Shown here: positions 63,760 to 64,000 of the stretch, piece by piece | Layout: each line of letters opens with the position of its first letter | Numbering within the stretch: the stretch's first letter is position 1 | NCBI RefSeq assembly: GCF_900156785.1 | Contig: NZ_FTOP01000007.1 | Coordinates: 1-64,000, forward strand | From: Belliella pelovolcani | GTDB taxonomy: Bacteria > Bacteroidota > Bacteroidia > Cytophagales > Cyclobacteriaceae | Reading direction: 5' to 3' | Length of the DNA stretch: 64,000 nucleotides | Position numbers and translations under genes: made by a program | The notes under the pieces: model-generated | The model's database searches: none | Told to the model about the DNA's origin: nothing | The model's input: the letters and a program-made list of their open reading frames with translations, nothing else

Positions 63760-64000
63760 TATACTTTATTTAAAAAATTCTTAAGTTCATCTTGAAATGT
63801 TTTCATAACCTTAGATGATGTATTTTGATATGCTCTACCTAGGAAGGGATTGGCTTTTACACCTTTAACAGATTTAACATATATTATTTTTCCACCTGAA
63901 GATTCAAATTTTAATTTAGTTTTTTTGGTTGGTACTCTATCATTTGTACCAAGTTCAATAAGATGGTGTGCAGGTGATTTGACATTAACAATCATAATGA
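63759..64000 (-). CDS. HK97 gp10-like protein, partial
   Basis: The C-terminal part of a HK97 gp10-like head-tail connector: SPAHHLIELGTNDRVPTKKTKLKFE and NPFLGRAYQNTSSKVMKTFQDEL. The family is usually about 120-150 aa; here only about 78 residues are in the window, so the start lies beyond the right edge, although an internal ATG occurs at 63995. Confidence 0.7.
   Translation of the reverse strand, partial: IMIVNVKSPAHHLIELGTNDRVPTKKTKLKFESSGGKIIYVKSVKGVKANPFLGRAYQNTSSKVMKTFQDELKNFLNKV

Overview
The window looks like a chromosome segment of a Bacteroidota bacterium, most likely order Cytophagales (Cyclobacteriaceae-like). Reasons: C-terminal type IX secretion (T9SS) sorting domains, promoter-like TAnnTTTG boxes, almost no Shine-Dalgarno sequences, a full Mrp antiporter operon, RibBA, and PAS/LytTR signalling genes. 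About 47.8 kb of host chromosome is followed by about 16 kb of much more AT-rich phage-like DNA that runs off the right edge.

Host part. 0.3-6.5 kb, minus strand: subtilase lipoprotein, SurE, a small exported protein, RibBA and DnaG. 6.7-14.2 kb, plus strand: Mrp-type Fe-S carrier ATPase and NifU-like protein, a secreted M43 metalloprotease, a PASTA protein, a second T9SS protein and a rhodanese. 14.3-21.4 kb: DnaB, Mpl-like ligase, DnaQ/ExoX-like exonuclease, M48 lipoprotein, a DUF4442 protein, an exported protein and a GluQRS-like synthetase. 21.6-36.6 kb: an S10-type peptidase, then an ion and pH homeostasis island (Usp, Kef-like antiporter and K+ channel operon; NhaP2-like antiporter; PEP carboxylase; mrpABCDEFG). 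37-46.3 kb: cold-shock protein, MenC, QueA, a LytTR protein without receiver, a PAS protein that ends after its histidine-bearing helix, DinB, a TPR protein, the CCA enzyme and a hypothetical. Intergenic DNA here holds 185-bp tandem repeats, low-complexity repeats and two copies of a miniature inverted-repeat element. 46.4-47.1 kb is a gene graveyard: a BRO-Fic gene cut by one of these elements, and a truncated Asp/Glu racemase.

Phage part (about 47.9 kb to the right edge). The left half (48-54.3 kb) is extremely AT-rich and replication-like: two PD-(D/E)XK nuclease-like genes, an HNH protein, a 550-aa protein whose middle reads as a compact family-A polymerase palm, and beside it a 600-bp gene-free stretch with six direct iteron-like repeats and an AT-rich block. 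This resembles an iteron replicon, so a phage-plasmid is a reasonable hypothesis. The right half is a tail module of a long-tailed phage read leftwards: gp10-like (cut by the window edge), tail completion protein, major tail protein, two tail-assembly-chaperone frames joined by a -1 slippery heptamer, tape measure protein, and a 1,685-aa tail protein with a GH16 glycoside hydrolase domain interrupted by a LamG domain. No integrase, terminase, portal, capsid, tRNA, rRNA or CRISPR array was seen.
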